Positions 6,413 through 14,151 are shown, counted from the first letter of the stretch. The stretch is DNA of 16,088 nt from Planctomycetaceae bacterium (GCA_018658605.1 JABHUV010000330.1:1-16088), one strand, 5' to 3'. Notes: generated by a model from the sequence alone, not told the origin. Made by a program: numbers and translations.

Positions 6413-7540
6413 ATGGATAACCAACTACTTCAAACACCACTGTATCAATGGCACGTTGACCAAGGTGCACGTATGGTTGATTTTGCAGACTGGTCAATGC
6501 CAGTACAATATCAATCGATCGTGCAAGAACACCAAGCGACCCGTAGTGCCGTCACCATGTTTGACGTCTCGCACATGGGCAGAATCCGCTTTGACGGCCC
6601 TGGCGGCGGCGAATTACTCGATCGCTTGTTGACACGTAGCGTGCTAGATATGCAACTGGGGCAAGTCCGTTATTCGCTGATTTGTAACCACGAAGGCGGA
6701 ATCCTCGATGATGTCTTGATCTACCATTTGGAATCACCTACCGGCGTGCGATATTTTTTACTAGTCGTCAATGCATCAAACCGTCAAACAATCGTTGAAT
6801 GGATTACAGCGCAATGGCCCGATGAATCTGTTGTTGAAATGCAAGACCGCACCGTGGACACCGCCATGCTCGCAGTCCAAGGACCAGCAGCACTCGAGAC
6901 CTTGCAACCGTTGTTTGATTTCGATATTTCAACCATGAAATACTTTCGAGCCAAAGTTACCAACCAAATGAAAAAACCCTGTATTCTGAGCCGTACCGGC
7001 TACACCGGCGAGGATGGATTCGAGTTGATTTTAAAAGCAGACCAATCGCTACAAGTGACACAAAACATCTTTGCGGCTGGCCGAACCCATGACATCTCCC
7101 CAGCTGGACTCGGAGCGCGTGATACATTAAGAATGGAATCTGCCATGCCGCTCTACGGGCACGAACTCAATGAACAACTCAATCCACTTGAAGCTGGACT
7201 GGGGTTTGCCGTTAATTTCCAAGACCAAGCGGGTAACGACCGTGACTTTATCGGCTGCCAAGCAATTCGACAAACAAAGACCGACGGCGTGCAACGCACG
7301 CGCATTGGAATCCAGTTAGAAGGAAAGCGAGCCGCTCGTGAAGGTTATGCTATTTATTGTGATGGACACGCCATTGGTGAGGTCACCAGTGGTTCCTTTT
7401 CACCAACACTTCAACATCCCATAGCAATGGGATATGTTAACCAACTCGACCTGCCACTGGGATCTGCGCTTGAAATCGATGTTCGTGGCAAGATGCTGCC
7501 TGCAATCACCTGTCAGCTCCCGTTTTATAAACGTACTTAA
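6413..7540 (+). CDS. gcvT: Glycine cleavage system T protein (aminomethyltransferase)
   Basis: A 375-aa cytoplasmic enzyme. It takes the aminomethyl group held on lipoyl-GcvH and transfers the carbon to tetrahydrofolate, giving 5,10-methylene-THF and ammonia. Length fits the family (about 360-375). Visible family signatures: the N-terminal LYQWHVDQGARMVDFADWSMP, FDVSHMGRIRFDGPG at 50-64, NHEGGILDDVLIYHL with the conserved Asp pair D99/D100, SRTGYTGEDGFELIL, GLGARDTLRMESAMPLYGHE and LEAGLGFAVNF, then the C-terminal barrel domain (IGEVTSGSFSPTL). The ATG at 6413 fits the family N-terminus; there is no SD and no upstream in-frame alternative with better signals. It is the first gene of gcvT-gcvH-gcvPA-gcvPB-ligase, with 78 bp to gcvH. 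Confidence 0.97.
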   Translation: MDNQLLQTPLYQWHVDQGARMVDFADWSMPVQYQSIVQEHQATRSAVTMFDVSHMGRIRFDGPGGGELLDRLLTRSVLDMQLGQVRYSLICNHEGGILDDVLIYHLESPTGVRYFLLVVNASNRQTIVEWITAQWPDESVVEMQDRTVDTAMLAVQGPAALETLQPLFDFDISTMKYFRAKVTNQMKKPCILSRTGYTGEDGFELILKADQSLQVTQNIFAAGRTHDISPAGLGARDTLRMESAMPLYGHELNEQLNPLEAGLGFAVNFQDQAGNDRDFIGCQAIRQTKTDGVQRTRIGIQLEGKRAAREGYAIYCDGHAIGEVTSGSFSPTLQHPIAMGYVNQLDLPLGSALEIDVRGKMLPAITCQLPFYKRT

Positions 7541-7605
7541 TTGAATCAAAACAGACCTTACAATGTGCTCGGTCACACACTTGGCCGCTAATGTTAATAC
7601 AACAT

Positions 7606-7610
7606 AAGGA
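7606..7610 (+). promoter_or_regulatory. Shine-Dalgarno of gcvH
   Basis: AAGGA lies 8 nt before the gcvH ATG. It is the only clear SD in the gcv cluster; gcvT, gcvPA, gcvPB and the ligase gene have none. This may let GcvH, the carrier protein, be made in excess over the enzymes. Confidence 0.6.
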
Positions 7611-7618
7611 ACGATTAA

Positions 7619-8011
7619 ATGAATGCTGAAGAACTATTATATTGCCCAACTCATGAATGGGTCAGTACCACTGAAGAAAACGGAGAGAAGATTGCTACCG
7701 TTGGTATCTCTGCGTTTGCAGTAGAACAACTTACCGATCTCGTTTATATGGAATTGCCTAGTGTCGGTAATCAAGTAGCAGCGGGACAAGAGTTCGGTGA
7801 AGTGGAATCGGTCAAAGCGGTGAGTCCTTTGTACAGTCCCGTTTCTGGGGAAGTGATCGCTGTGAATGACGAACTGACCGATCAGCTCGAAACTCTCAAT
7901 GACGACCCCTATACTGCCGGTTGGATTATGAAGGTCAAGCTTTCTGGAGCTTTACCAGATAACCTACTCGATTTTGCTGCTTATCAAAAACAGTGTGCCG
8001 AGTCTTCTTAA
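7619..8011 (+). CDS. gcvH: Glycine cleavage system H protein (lipoyl carrier)
   Basis: A 130-aa lipoyl-carrier protein that shuttles the aminomethyl intermediate from the P protein to the T protein and is re-oxidised by dihydrolipoamide dehydrogenase (not in this window). The opening YCPTHEWVS and the biotinyl-lipoyl fold are clear, and the lipoylation site is intact: K66 in GEVESVKAVSPLYSPVSG. The tail includes NDDPYTAGWIMKVKL, a family signature. Length is normal (about 125-130). Start ATG 7619 is fixed by an SD. It follows gcvT by 78 bp and precedes gcvPA by 53 bp. In Gram-positive bacteria GcvH is also the hub from which octanoyl/lipoyl groups are passed on, which matters because a LipM/LplA-type gene ends this cluster. 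Confidence 0.97.
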   Translation: MNAEELLYCPTHEWVSTTEENGEKIATVGISAFAVEQLTDLVYMELPSVGNQVAAGQEFGEVESVKAVSPLYSPVSGEVIAVNDELTDQLETLNDDPYTAGWIMKVKLSGALPDNLLDFAAYQKQCAESS

Positions 8012-8064
8012 AACCCTCTCCTAACAATACGACCACAAGATATACCTCGAAACAAAACACAGAT

Positions 8065-9405
8065 ATGCCGTACGTTTTTAATACTGATGATGAACAAGCC
8101 GAAATGCTCGCAGCAATCGGTGCTGCATCCATCGACGAACTGTTCGACTGCATCCCACAAGATATGCAATTAAAGCGAGCGTTGAATATTCCCGCTGGTC
8201 TTGGAGAAATGGAACTGACTGCTCATTTACAGGCACTGTCGGTACAAAACAAAAGCATTAATGAGCAAACCTGCTTTTTGGGTGGTGGTAGTTACGATCA
8301 TTTTGTACCCGCTGTTGTTGATGCTTTGGCTTCACGCGGGGAATTCTATACGTCCTACACTCCTTACCAACCAGAAGTAAGTCAAGGCAACCTACAAGTC
8401 ATGTTTGAATATCAAACATTGATCTGCCAACTTACCGGAATGGACGTCTCCAATGCCAGCTTGTATGACGGCGGGACAGCCGCCACTGAAGCGATGTTGA
8501 TGGCGATGAGGATCACTCGCCGCAACAAAAAGGTTGTCGTCGCCAGCAGCGTCCATCCAGAGTACCGACAAATACTAGAAACTTATTTCGCTTGTATTGG
8601 CACAGAGATGGTCGTCGTCGAATGCAGTGCCGGAACAACACCAGCGGCGGCAGTTGCCCAAGTGGTCGATGAAGAAACCGCTGCGGTTCTGATTCAAAAT
8701 CCGAATTTTTTTGGTAACGTCGAGGATATGGCGACGATTTCGGAAATAGCACATGCCCAGGGTGCACTGCTCGTATGCAGTGTTGACCCCATCAGCTTGG
8801 GTATTTTACAGCGTCCCGGAGATGCTGGAGTGGATATCGTTGTGGCCGAAGGTCAATCACTTGGAACTCCCCTACTCTATGGCGGCCCCTATTTAGGTAT
8901 CATGGCCTGTCGTGAATCTTTCGTACGACGACTACCAGGGCGAATCGCCGGAGAAACCGTTGACCGCAATGGTAAGCAATGCTGGGTGTTAACATTGCAA
9001 ACTCGAGAGCAACACATTCGTCGAGAAAATGCGACCAGCAATATCTGTACAAACCAAGGGTTGTTTGCACTGCGAGCAGCTATTTATCTGTCTGTAATGG
9101 GACCACAAGGCATGCAAGACGTAGCAAACCTCTGCACTCAAAAAGCACACTATGCCGCCCAAGAGTTAATACAACATGACCGATTTGAACTAGCGTTCTG
9201 TGACGGGTTTTTTAAGGAGTTCGTTGTACGAGATACTCAAAACGATGTGCAACAACTGCTGCAGCAAGCTTGCAAGAACAACATCCTTGCCGGTCTGCCA
9301 TTAGGACAATGGTACGACGAATTGGAAGATTGTATGTTGATTACCCTCACTGAAAAACGAACAAAACAGGAAATAGATGATCTCGTCAATGTCCTTACTC
9401 AGTAA
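8065..9405 (+). CDS. gcvPA: Glycine dehydrogenase (decarboxylating) subunit 1
   Basis: The N-terminal half of the P protein, 446 aa; with subunit 2 it makes the PLP enzyme that decarboxylates glycine and loads the aminomethyl group onto lipoyl-GcvH. Family hallmarks run throughout: MPYVFNTDDEQAEMLAAIG, FLGGGSYDHFVPAVVDALASR, FYTSYTPYQPEVSQGNLQVM, YDGGTAATEAMLMAMR, QNPNFFGNVED and GETVDRNGKQCWVLTLQTRE followed by the HIRRENATSNICTNQ block. It has the aminotransferase fold but, as usual for this subunit, lacks the PLP lysine, which is in subunit 2. I chose ATG 8065 over an upstream GTG at 7993: MPYVFNT is the standard start, and the longer form would overlap gcvH and add 24 residues with no family match. 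No SD. 79 bp separate it from gcvPB. Confidence 0.96.
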   Translation: MPYVFNTDDEQAEMLAAIGAASIDELFDCIPQDMQLKRALNIPAGLGEMELTAHLQALSVQNKSINEQTCFLGGGSYDHFVPAVVDALASRGEFYTSYTPYQPEVSQGNLQVMFEYQTLICQLTGMDVSNASLYDGGTAATEAMLMAMRITRRNKKVVVASSVHPEYRQILETYFACIGTEMVVVECSAGTTPAAAVAQVVDEETAAVLIQNPNFFGNVEDMATISEIAHAQGALLVCSVDPISLGILQRPGDAGVDIVVAEGQSLGTPLLYGGPYLGIMACRESFVRRLPGRIAGETVDRNGKQCWVLTLQTREQHIRRENATSNICTNQGLFALRAAIYLSVMGPQGMQDVANLCTQKAHYAAQELIQHDRFELAFCDGFFKEFVVRDTQNDVQQLLQQACKNNILAGLPLGQWYDELEDCMLITLTEKRTKQEIDDLVNVLTQ

Positions 9406-9484
9406 ACACAGAGCCCAAACAATTGTTAGCGAACATGAATCATTGAAGACACCGACAAACCGATAGCCAAAAACAAATACAATC

Positions 9485-10957
9485 ATGCGTAACACTCAAG
9501 CCACCAATCTGATTTTTGAACTTTCTCAGCCCGGCCGTGGCGGGGTTTGTATCGCGGCAAGTGATGTACCGGAACAGGATTCTGCAAAATGGTTCCCAGC
9601 AGGTGCGCTCGCAGCATCTGCACCACCACTGCCTGAACTTACCGAGCCAGATGTTGTGCGACACTTTACAAACCTCTCTACCCTCAACATGAGTGTCGAC
9701 ACACATTATTACCCACTCGGCTCCTGCACCATGAAATACAACCCCAAACGCAACGAGCGAATCGCAGCGTTTGATGGACTGGCACAAATCCACCCCTATC
9801 AACCTGATGAAACTGTGCAAGGAATGCTACAACTACTCTATGGTCTACAAGATATGCTCGCCGAAATTTCCGGCTTACCCGTTGTGTCGCTGCAGCCTGC
9901 TGCTGGAGCCCATGGCGAGTTGACTGCACTGATGGTGGCGGCGGCATATTATCGTGAGCGTGGTGAAAAACGCACAACAGTACTGGCCCCAGATAGTGCT
10001 CACGGTACAAACCCAGCGAGTGCTCGCATGGCAGGATTTGATTTTGTAACCATTCCGAGTTGCAGCGATGGTCGAGTCGATATCGAGAAACTCAAAGAAC
10101 ATCTGAATGACCAAACCGCAGTATTTATGATCACCAACCCAAGTACGTTGGGGTTGTTTGACGATCAAGTCCAAGAAATTTCTGATTTGGTGCACAAAGT
10201 CGGAGGGCTCATTTACCTCGACGGGGCGAACATGAATGCCATCTTGGGAATCACTCGACCTGGTGATTTCGGAGCTGATCTGATGCACTTCAATCCACAT
10301 AAAACATTTAGTGGACCACATGGCGGGGGAGGTCCGGGGGCTGGTCCGATTTGTGTAACCGATGAACTAGGAGCTTACTTACCCAAACCAATCGTTGGAT
10401 TCGATGATGGTTCACAAACCTATTTCCTTGATAACAATCGCCCGCAGTCTATTGGCCGAGTTCGTAGTTTTTTCGGCAACGTTGGGGTATTAGTGAGAGC
10501 GTATAGCTATATCTTGTCACATGGTCCAGTCGGACTAAAACGGATTGCTGAAAATGCTGTGCTCAATGCAAATTACTTGCTGAGTCAAGTCAAAGGATTT
10601 CTTGATGTCCCCTTGGGAAATCGCTGCATGCACGAGTTTGTCGCTAGTGCCGAATCGGTTGGCAAACAGAATGGTCTCAATCAACCCGCTATGGATATCG
10701 CTAAACGATTACTCGATTATGGATATCATCCGCCGACTGTCTATTTTCCGTTGACCGTGCATGAAGCGATGATGATGGAACCGACCGAAACGGAAAGCAA
10801 ACAAACGCTCGACGCCTTTGCCAAGACGCTTGAGTCCATTGCACAAGAATCCCCCGAATTGCTAGCCACGGCTCCTCACTCAACCATCATCAGTCGCCCT
10901 GATGAAGTGCAAGCCGCACGAAAGCCCATAATGAAATGGACTCCCAAACAGGATTAA
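9485..10957 (+). CDS. gcvPB: Glycine dehydrogenase (decarboxylating) subunit 2
   Basis: The C-terminal, PLP-carrying half of the P protein, 490 aa, partner of the preceding gene. The PLP lysine is K273 in HFNPHKTFSGPHGGGGPGAG, followed by the glycine-rich phosphate loop. Other signatures are SVDTHYYPLGSCTMKYNPK, SLQPAAGAHGELTALM, DSAHGTNPASARMAGF, MITNPSTLGLFDD and YLDGANMNAILG. Length is typical for subunit 2 (about 480-500). In many bacteria and in eukaryotes the two halves are fused in one ~950-aa chain; here they are separate and adjacent, as in Bacillus, Thermotoga and planctomycetes. ATG 9485 has no SD. The last 22 bp overlap the start of the acyltransferase gene in another frame, pointing to one transcript. 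Confidence 0.97.
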   Translation: MRNTQATNLIFELSQPGRGGVCIAASDVPEQDSAKWFPAGALAASAPPLPELTEPDVVRHFTNLSTLNMSVDTHYYPLGSCTMKYNPKRNERIAAFDGLAQIHPYQPDETVQGMLQLLYGLQDMLAEISGLPVVSLQPAAGAHGELTALMVAAAYYRERGEKRTTVLAPDSAHGTNPASARMAGFDFVTIPSCSDGRVDIEKLKEHLNDQTAVFMITNPSTLGLFDDQVQEISDLVHKVGGLIYLDGANMNAILGITRPGDFGADLMHFNPHKTFSGPHGGGGPGAGPICVTDELGAYLPKPIVGFDDGSQTYFLDNNRPQSIGRVRSFFGNVGVLVRAYSYILSHGPVGLKRIAENAVLNANYLLSQVKGFLDVPLGNRCMHEFVASAESVGKQNGLNQPAMDIAKRLLDYGYHPPTVYFPLTVHEAMMMEPTETESKQTLDAFAKTLESIAQESPELLATAPHSTIISRPDEVQAARKPIMKWTPKQD

Positions 10958-11703
10958 CATTCCCCGAGATGCGGTTGATTCTAGATCCACCTCAATCCGG
11001 TAGCTGGAATATGGCTGTCGATGAAATGCTATTGCTCACGGCTCAAGTAAACAAACAAGCCATCCTGCGGCTCTATCAATGGAATCCCGCCACGCTATCG
11101 TTAGGCTATTTTCAATCCTATGAGGAAACACAAAAGCATGAAGGTGCCCAACATGTTCCATGGCTTAGACGCTCAACCGGTGGAGGAGCCTTACTGCACG
11201 ATCAAGAACTAACCTACAGCTTCATTTTTCCCAGTCAATATCTTTCATCACAACAAATCGCGCACGCCTATGATCTTGTGCACAAATCATTAATTGACAC
11301 GTTGCAACAGTTCGACATTCAAGCAACAACCGCAAATGCAACACAGACGAAAGACGAACAACAAGATTCCTTCCTATGTTTTCAAAGACGTTGCACATGT
11401 GACGTATTGCTAAACGATTTTAAGATAGCCGGTAGCGCACAACGGAGGTGTCGCCATTATGTACTGCAACACGGCAGTGTACTGATAGGACAATCGGTAT
11501 TTGCACCTGAATTGCCAGGTATCCACGAATTGAGCAATTCAGATATGAACGCGGATATATTGCAGGCAGCGTGGGTGCCAAATCTGCAGAAATTATTTGA
11601 CACTGTTTTCATCGAAAAACCGTTATTAGATGATGAAACATCCGTTGCCACTTCGATCCAAGCATCTAAATTTGAAGCCGACACTTGGAATATGAAACGA
11701 TAA
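10936..11703 (+). CDS. Lipoate/octanoate protein ligase family (LipM/LplA-type acyltransferase)
   Basis: A 255-aa member of the BPL/LplA/LipB fold that attaches octanoyl or lipoyl groups to carrier lysines. Key features: LRRSTGGGALLHDQELTYS at about 77-95 (acyl-binding glycine loop) and LLNDFKIAGSAQRR with the conserved lysine K163, then LQHGSVLIG. C148 in LCFQRR sits where the catalytic cysteine of Bacillus LipM lies, which suggests an octanoyl-ACP:GcvH transferase rather than an ATP-dependent LplA. The protein also lacks the LplA C-terminal domain. It overlaps gcvPB by 22 bp and follows gcvH, so its likely client is K66 of GcvH. An in-frame ATG at 10969 (MRLILDPPQSGSW) is an alternative start; neither has an SD. 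Family certain; LipM versus LplA versus LipL assignment inferred. Confidence 0.88.
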   Translation: MDSQTGLTFPEMRLILDPPQSGSWNMAVDEMLLLTAQVNKQAILRLYQWNPATLSLGYFQSYEETQKHEGAQHVPWLRRSTGGGALLHDQELTYSFIFPSQYLSSQQIAHAYDLVHKSLIDTLQQFDIQATTANATQTKDEQQDSFLCFQRRCTCDVLLNDFKIAGSAQRRCRHYVLQHGSVLIGQSVFAPELPGIHELSNSDMNADILQAAWVPNLQKLFDTVFIEKPLLDDETSVATSIQASKFEADTWNMKR

Positions 11704-11734
11704 CACAAACCCTCTATTGGGGGGGGTGTTACAA

Positions 11735-11763
11735 TTGACATTGACCCGCCTTATTGCTAATAT
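11735..11763 (+). promoter_or_regulatory. Strong distal promoter candidate for the FHA gene
   Basis: TTGACA (perfect -35), a 17-bp spacer, then TAATAT, with TGC directly before it making an extended -10. Predicted start near 11770, leaving an unusually long leader of about 215 nt. This is the best promoter match in the window. Confidence 0.55.
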
Positions 11764-11926
11764 CTTGTAATAAGTAACAACACTTGTCTTGTATTTTTCC
11801 AAAATACTAGTCCACAACCAACTTGCCACATTTTATTTTTCCCGTGGTAAAATAATACGAGTATTTCCTTTTGGGTTTAATTTTGGGATAATACTAATGA
11901 CTTCACAGGTGTGACTTATGGTTTGA

Positions 11927-11955
11927 TTGACGTCGCCTTGTTCTTATTTTATCCT
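11927..11955 (+). promoter_or_regulatory. Proximal promoter candidate for the FHA gene
   Basis: TTGACG (5/6), a 17-bp spacer, then TATCCT (4/6). Start near 11962 would leave a leader of about 23 nt. It could act with, or instead of, the distal site. Confidence 0.4.
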
Positions 11956-11984
11956 TTTGTCGTCAAACCTAAAGTGATCAATGT

Positions 11985-12674
11985 ATGAAAGCTAAACTTT
12001 GCGTCTTAAAAGGGCCAAATGAAGGCAAAGAGATTACAATTTCCGTTTCCAAGTTTTTCATTGGACGCGGCGAGGATTGTCATTTGCGGCCCAAAAGTGA
12101 TGCTATCAGCCGCCACCACTGCGCAATCATTATTACTGATTCTCAGATTGTAATCCGTGATTTTGGTAGTAAAAACGGTACGTTTGTTAATGACCAACGA
12201 GTGGAAAATGTTGCTATTCTTAACAATGGTGACAAATTAATCGTTGGCCCTCTCTCATTTAAACTCGTTCTCGATCATAGTCTTGGTGGTACAAAACAAC
12301 CGAAGGTTCAGGGTGTGGAAGACGTTGCCCAGCGAAGTGCTTCGCGCAACTTGGAAGCCGGTAGTTCTGATGATGACAGTATTGCAAGCTGGCTAGAAAC
12401 TTCGATTCTCGAAGATATGAACATCGACGATTCGGATACCGTCACGCGTCAATTCAAACTCGAAGACACAAACAAACTCGAGTCACTTGTAGAAGTTGAA
12501 GGATCGACTGACGACGCCGAAGAAGAAGATTCCACAGTAGACGACAGTGAGGTAACATCAGGGAAAAAACGCAAAGCGATTAAACTCCCCGAACGCCCGC
12601 CGGAAGCCGAAAGCTCGGAAGACTCCAAGCAGGCTGCCGAAGATATGCTGCGAAAATACTTCAACCGCTCCTAA
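11985..12674 (+). CDS. FHA-domain protein with long acidic C-terminal region
   Basis: A 229-aa protein. Residues about 5-97 form a forkhead-associated domain, which binds phosphothreonine peptides: GRG at 27-29, SRHHC at 42-46, DFGSKNGTFVND at 59-70 and NNGDKLIVGPLSFKL. The phosphopeptide-contacting positions (R28, S42, R43, N64) are present. Residues about 100-205 are low-complexity and strongly acidic (Asp/Glu/Ser/Thr), containing WLETSILEDMNIDD; a basic GKKRKAIKLPERPP patch follows and the protein ends AAEDMLRKYFNRS. No transmembrane segment or kinase domain is seen. It probably acts as a soluble reader of Ser/Thr phosphorylation, a common theme in planctomycetes, but its kinase and partners are not in the window. 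Start ATG 11985 fits the FHA N-terminus; no clear SD. Confidence 0.9.
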   Translation: MKAKLCVLKGPNEGKEITISVSKFFIGRGEDCHLRPKSDAISRHHCAIIITDSQIVIRDFGSKNGTFVNDQRVENVAILNNGDKLIVGPLSFKLVLDHSLGGTKQPKVQGVEDVAQRSASRNLEAGSSDDDSIASWLETSILEDMNIDDSDTVTRQFKLEDTNKLESLVEVEGSTDDAEEEDSTVDDSEVTSGKKRKAIKLPERPPEAESSEDSKQAAEDMLRKYFNRS

Positions 12675-12993
12675 TGCTGGTCCGCTGCAGAAAAGCACGA
12701 GGACTGCCTCTACGCAGGCATATTATAGTATTTGGGGATAGAATTTCATTCGACGTCCTGAGCCGCTACTCCCTATAACCGTAAATATCCCGTAATCCGT
12801 AAACTTTCGCAAAACCCACCAGTTTTCCTAACCGTTACATCTTTTCTCTCTTATCTCTCCTGCCTGACCGGCAAAGATGTGGAATCTTTACAGTGTCTCA
12901 AGTGTGCCACAACTTCAACGTTGTCCCGCTCGAATCAAAACGCGAATCCAATCTAACACCAAGAACACCATCAAAGTTTAGGGAGAGAAGAAG
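12675..12993 (+). other. 319-bp intergenic region between the FHA gene and a small conserved gene
   Basis: No gene seen. Contents: a weak 5-bp hairpin (TGCCT 12705-12709 / AGGCA 12716-12720) followed by an AT-rich stretch, possibly a poor terminator; three CCGTAA hexamers close together (12779-12784, 12790-12795, 12797-12802); then a pyrimidine-rich stretch. No good promoter was recognised for the downstream gene. Confidence 0.5.
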
Positions 12994-13200
12994 ATGAATA
13001 ACTCAGCAGACACAATGAAAAAAACAGCGCGCCGTCGTAACATCGATCCAACAACATGCGAGCGAGACTACTCCAGCGAAGAACGTGAATTCATGATGGC
13101 CTATGAAGCCTATAAACGCAGTAGTGGGCGTAATTTTCCAACATGCAGCGAAATTCTAGAAGTCGTTCGCAACCTGGGATACTCTAAAACTGCCATTTAA
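12994..13200 (+). CDS. Small conserved protein of unknown function (68 aa)
   Basis: I do not know a function. The 68-aa product is charged and soluble: a basic start ([11 protein letters not shown] at 8-18), two cysteines (C22 in PTTCERDY and C51 in FPTCSEIL), and a C-terminal half that looks helical ([17 protein letters not shown], then [13 protein letters not shown]). The shape is compatible with a small nucleic-acid or protein-binding domain, but this is a guess. It looks real because GGGAG (12981-12985) lies 8 nt before the ATG, one of the best ribosome sites in the window, and because the sequence resembles, from memory, short hypothetical proteins recurring in planctomycetes. An ATG at 13015 (MKKTARRR) is a possible alternative start. 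It lies alone between the FHA and TPR genes on the same strand. Confidence 0.75.
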   Translation: MNNSADTMKKTARRRNIDPTTCERDYSSEEREFMMAYEAYKRSSGRNFPTCSEILEVVRNLGYSKTAI

Positions 13201-13209
13201 GCTACTGCT

Positions 13210-13226
13210 CAAGATAATTAATCTTG
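13210..13226. repeat. Perfect 6-bp inverted repeat (CAAGAT-AATTA-ATCTTG)
   Basis: Lies 9 bp after the small gene's stop and 60 bp before the TPR gene's ATG. It could form a short hairpin, but no U-tract follows, so an operator or mRNA-end stem is as likely as a terminator. Confidence 0.4.
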
Positions 13227-13286
13227 CCCGCAATACGTCTAATCGCTAATCTTCTTAACGCAAATCGTTTTTCAAGCGGGAAGATT

Positions 13287-14039
13287 ATGTATCAGTTATC
13301 CAACCAACGCCGTCATCAATACGGTCGATATATCCAATTCGTCGCAACCATTCTATTTCTATCAAGCATCAGTCTTCATATAGGTTGCGGCTTAACAGCA
13401 AATGGCTGGAATGAACAGGGAGTCGGATTATTCCAGACGGGAAACTACCCCGCTGCAATTGAACGATTCCAATATGCACTGGGCACTGACGAAACCAATG
13501 CGGATGCGTATTACAATCTCGCTTCCGTCTACCATCGCATGGGTACAAAAAGTCGTGATAGTGGATTCCTCCAAGAATCCGAAGCCCTCTACAATCGCTG
13601 CTTGGACCTCGACACGGACCATAGCGATTGTCACCGTGGACTCGCCGTCTTATTAACTCAAACCAATCGTAAACAAGAAGCATTTGACTTGCTGGCAAAT
13701 TGGGGCAAAGATCGACCACACCTCGCAGATCCAGAAGTTGAACTAGCGCGTCTATACCAAGAGTCCGGCGACGAACCGGCTGCCAGAAAACATCTTGAAC
13801 AAGCATGTTCCATCGACCGCAATCACCCGCGCGCATGGAAAGCACTGGCAGCTCTTAACGACTCCCAAGGTAACACCGAACTAGCCTTAGCTCAGTATCA
13901 AAGGTCTTATATCTTAGACAACCACCAAACGGAACTCGCAACACGAATCGCATCACTGAACCAACAACTCAGAAATAGCTCCACCGAAGCCGCCAACACT
14001 CGTATGGCGAACGAAAACGTCTCCCGCGGACGCTATTAA
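13287..14039 (+). CDS. TPR-repeat protein with N-terminal export/lipoprotein-like signal
   Basis: A 250-aa protein. Residues 1-14 are basic (NQRRHQYGR), 15-33 hydrophobic (YIQFVATILFLSSISLHIG), with a cysteine at 34. This looks like a lipoprotein signal, although the residues before the cysteine (LHIGC) are not a canonical lipobox. From about residue 40 come four to five tetratricopeptide repeats, which are helical protein-binding units: NEQGVGLFQTGNYPAAIERF, DAYYNLASVYHRMG, CHRGLAVLLTQTNRKQEAF, PEVELARLYQESGDEPAARK and AWKALAALNDSQGNTELALA. The protein most likely acts as a scaffold at a membrane or in the periplasm; the partner is unknown. ATG 13287 is chosen because a GGGAAG purine run precedes it and it gives a proper signal sequence; a TTG 21 codons upstream is less likely. 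Confidence 0.82.
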   Translation: MYQLSNQRRHQYGRYIQFVATILFLSSISLHIGCGLTANGWNEQGVGLFQTGNYPAAIERFQYALGTDETNADAYYNLASVYHRMGTKSRDSGFLQESEALYNRCLDLDTDHSDCHRGLAVLLTQTNRKQEAFDLLANWGKDRPHLADPEVELARLYQESGDEPAARKHLEQACSIDRNHPRAWKALAALNDSQGNTELALAQYQRSYILDNHQTELATRIASLNQQLRNSSTEAANTRMANENVSRGRY

Positions 14040-14061
14040 TAGACGCATTCAAATACTACCT

Positions 14062-14109
14062 ACAAGCCAAGAAAAAAAGGGGGGGTAGGGCCCTGTGGCT
14101 GTCATTTTT
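14062..14109 (+). terminator. Possible intrinsic terminator after the TPR gene
   Basis: ACAAGCC (14062-14068) can pair with GGCTGT (14097-14102) with one bulged A, and an inner GGG can pair with CCC; CATTTTT follows. The loop contains an A7G7 homopolymer run (14072-14085). The long loop makes this tentative. Confidence 0.35.
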
Positions 14110-14151
14110 CACCGATAAACCGTCAGCACCCGCGCACCTCTACGTCAGGTG

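Larger units (their letters stand above)
11704..11984 (+). other. 281-bp intergenic leader between the gcv cluster and the FHA gene
   Basis: Holds no convincing gene. Just after the ligase stop is an eight-G run (11719-11726) that can weakly pair with CCC at 11710-11712, flanked by AACAC/GTGTT, but no U-tract follows, so it is not a convincing terminator. Two promoter-like sites follow (listed separately). The rest is T-rich. Confidence 0.5.

Noticed and set aside
7993..8064. Upstream GTG start for gcvPA (24 extra residues)
   Set aside because: The extension overlaps gcvH and does not resemble the family; MPYVFNT at 8065 is the usual start.
9418..9427. AACAATTGTT palindrome between gcvPA and gcvPB
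   Set aside because: A 10-bp AT-rich palindrome is expected by chance in a window of this size; no partner site or promoter nearby.
9440..10321. Three antisense open frames over gcvPB
   Set aside because: Shadows of gcvPB; Cys/His/Arg-rich translations without domains or start signals.
13224..13286. Upstream TTG start for the TPR protein
   Set aside because: It would bury the signal sequence behind 21 residues and lacks an SD; ATG 13287 has a purine-rich site and a proper N-terminal signal.
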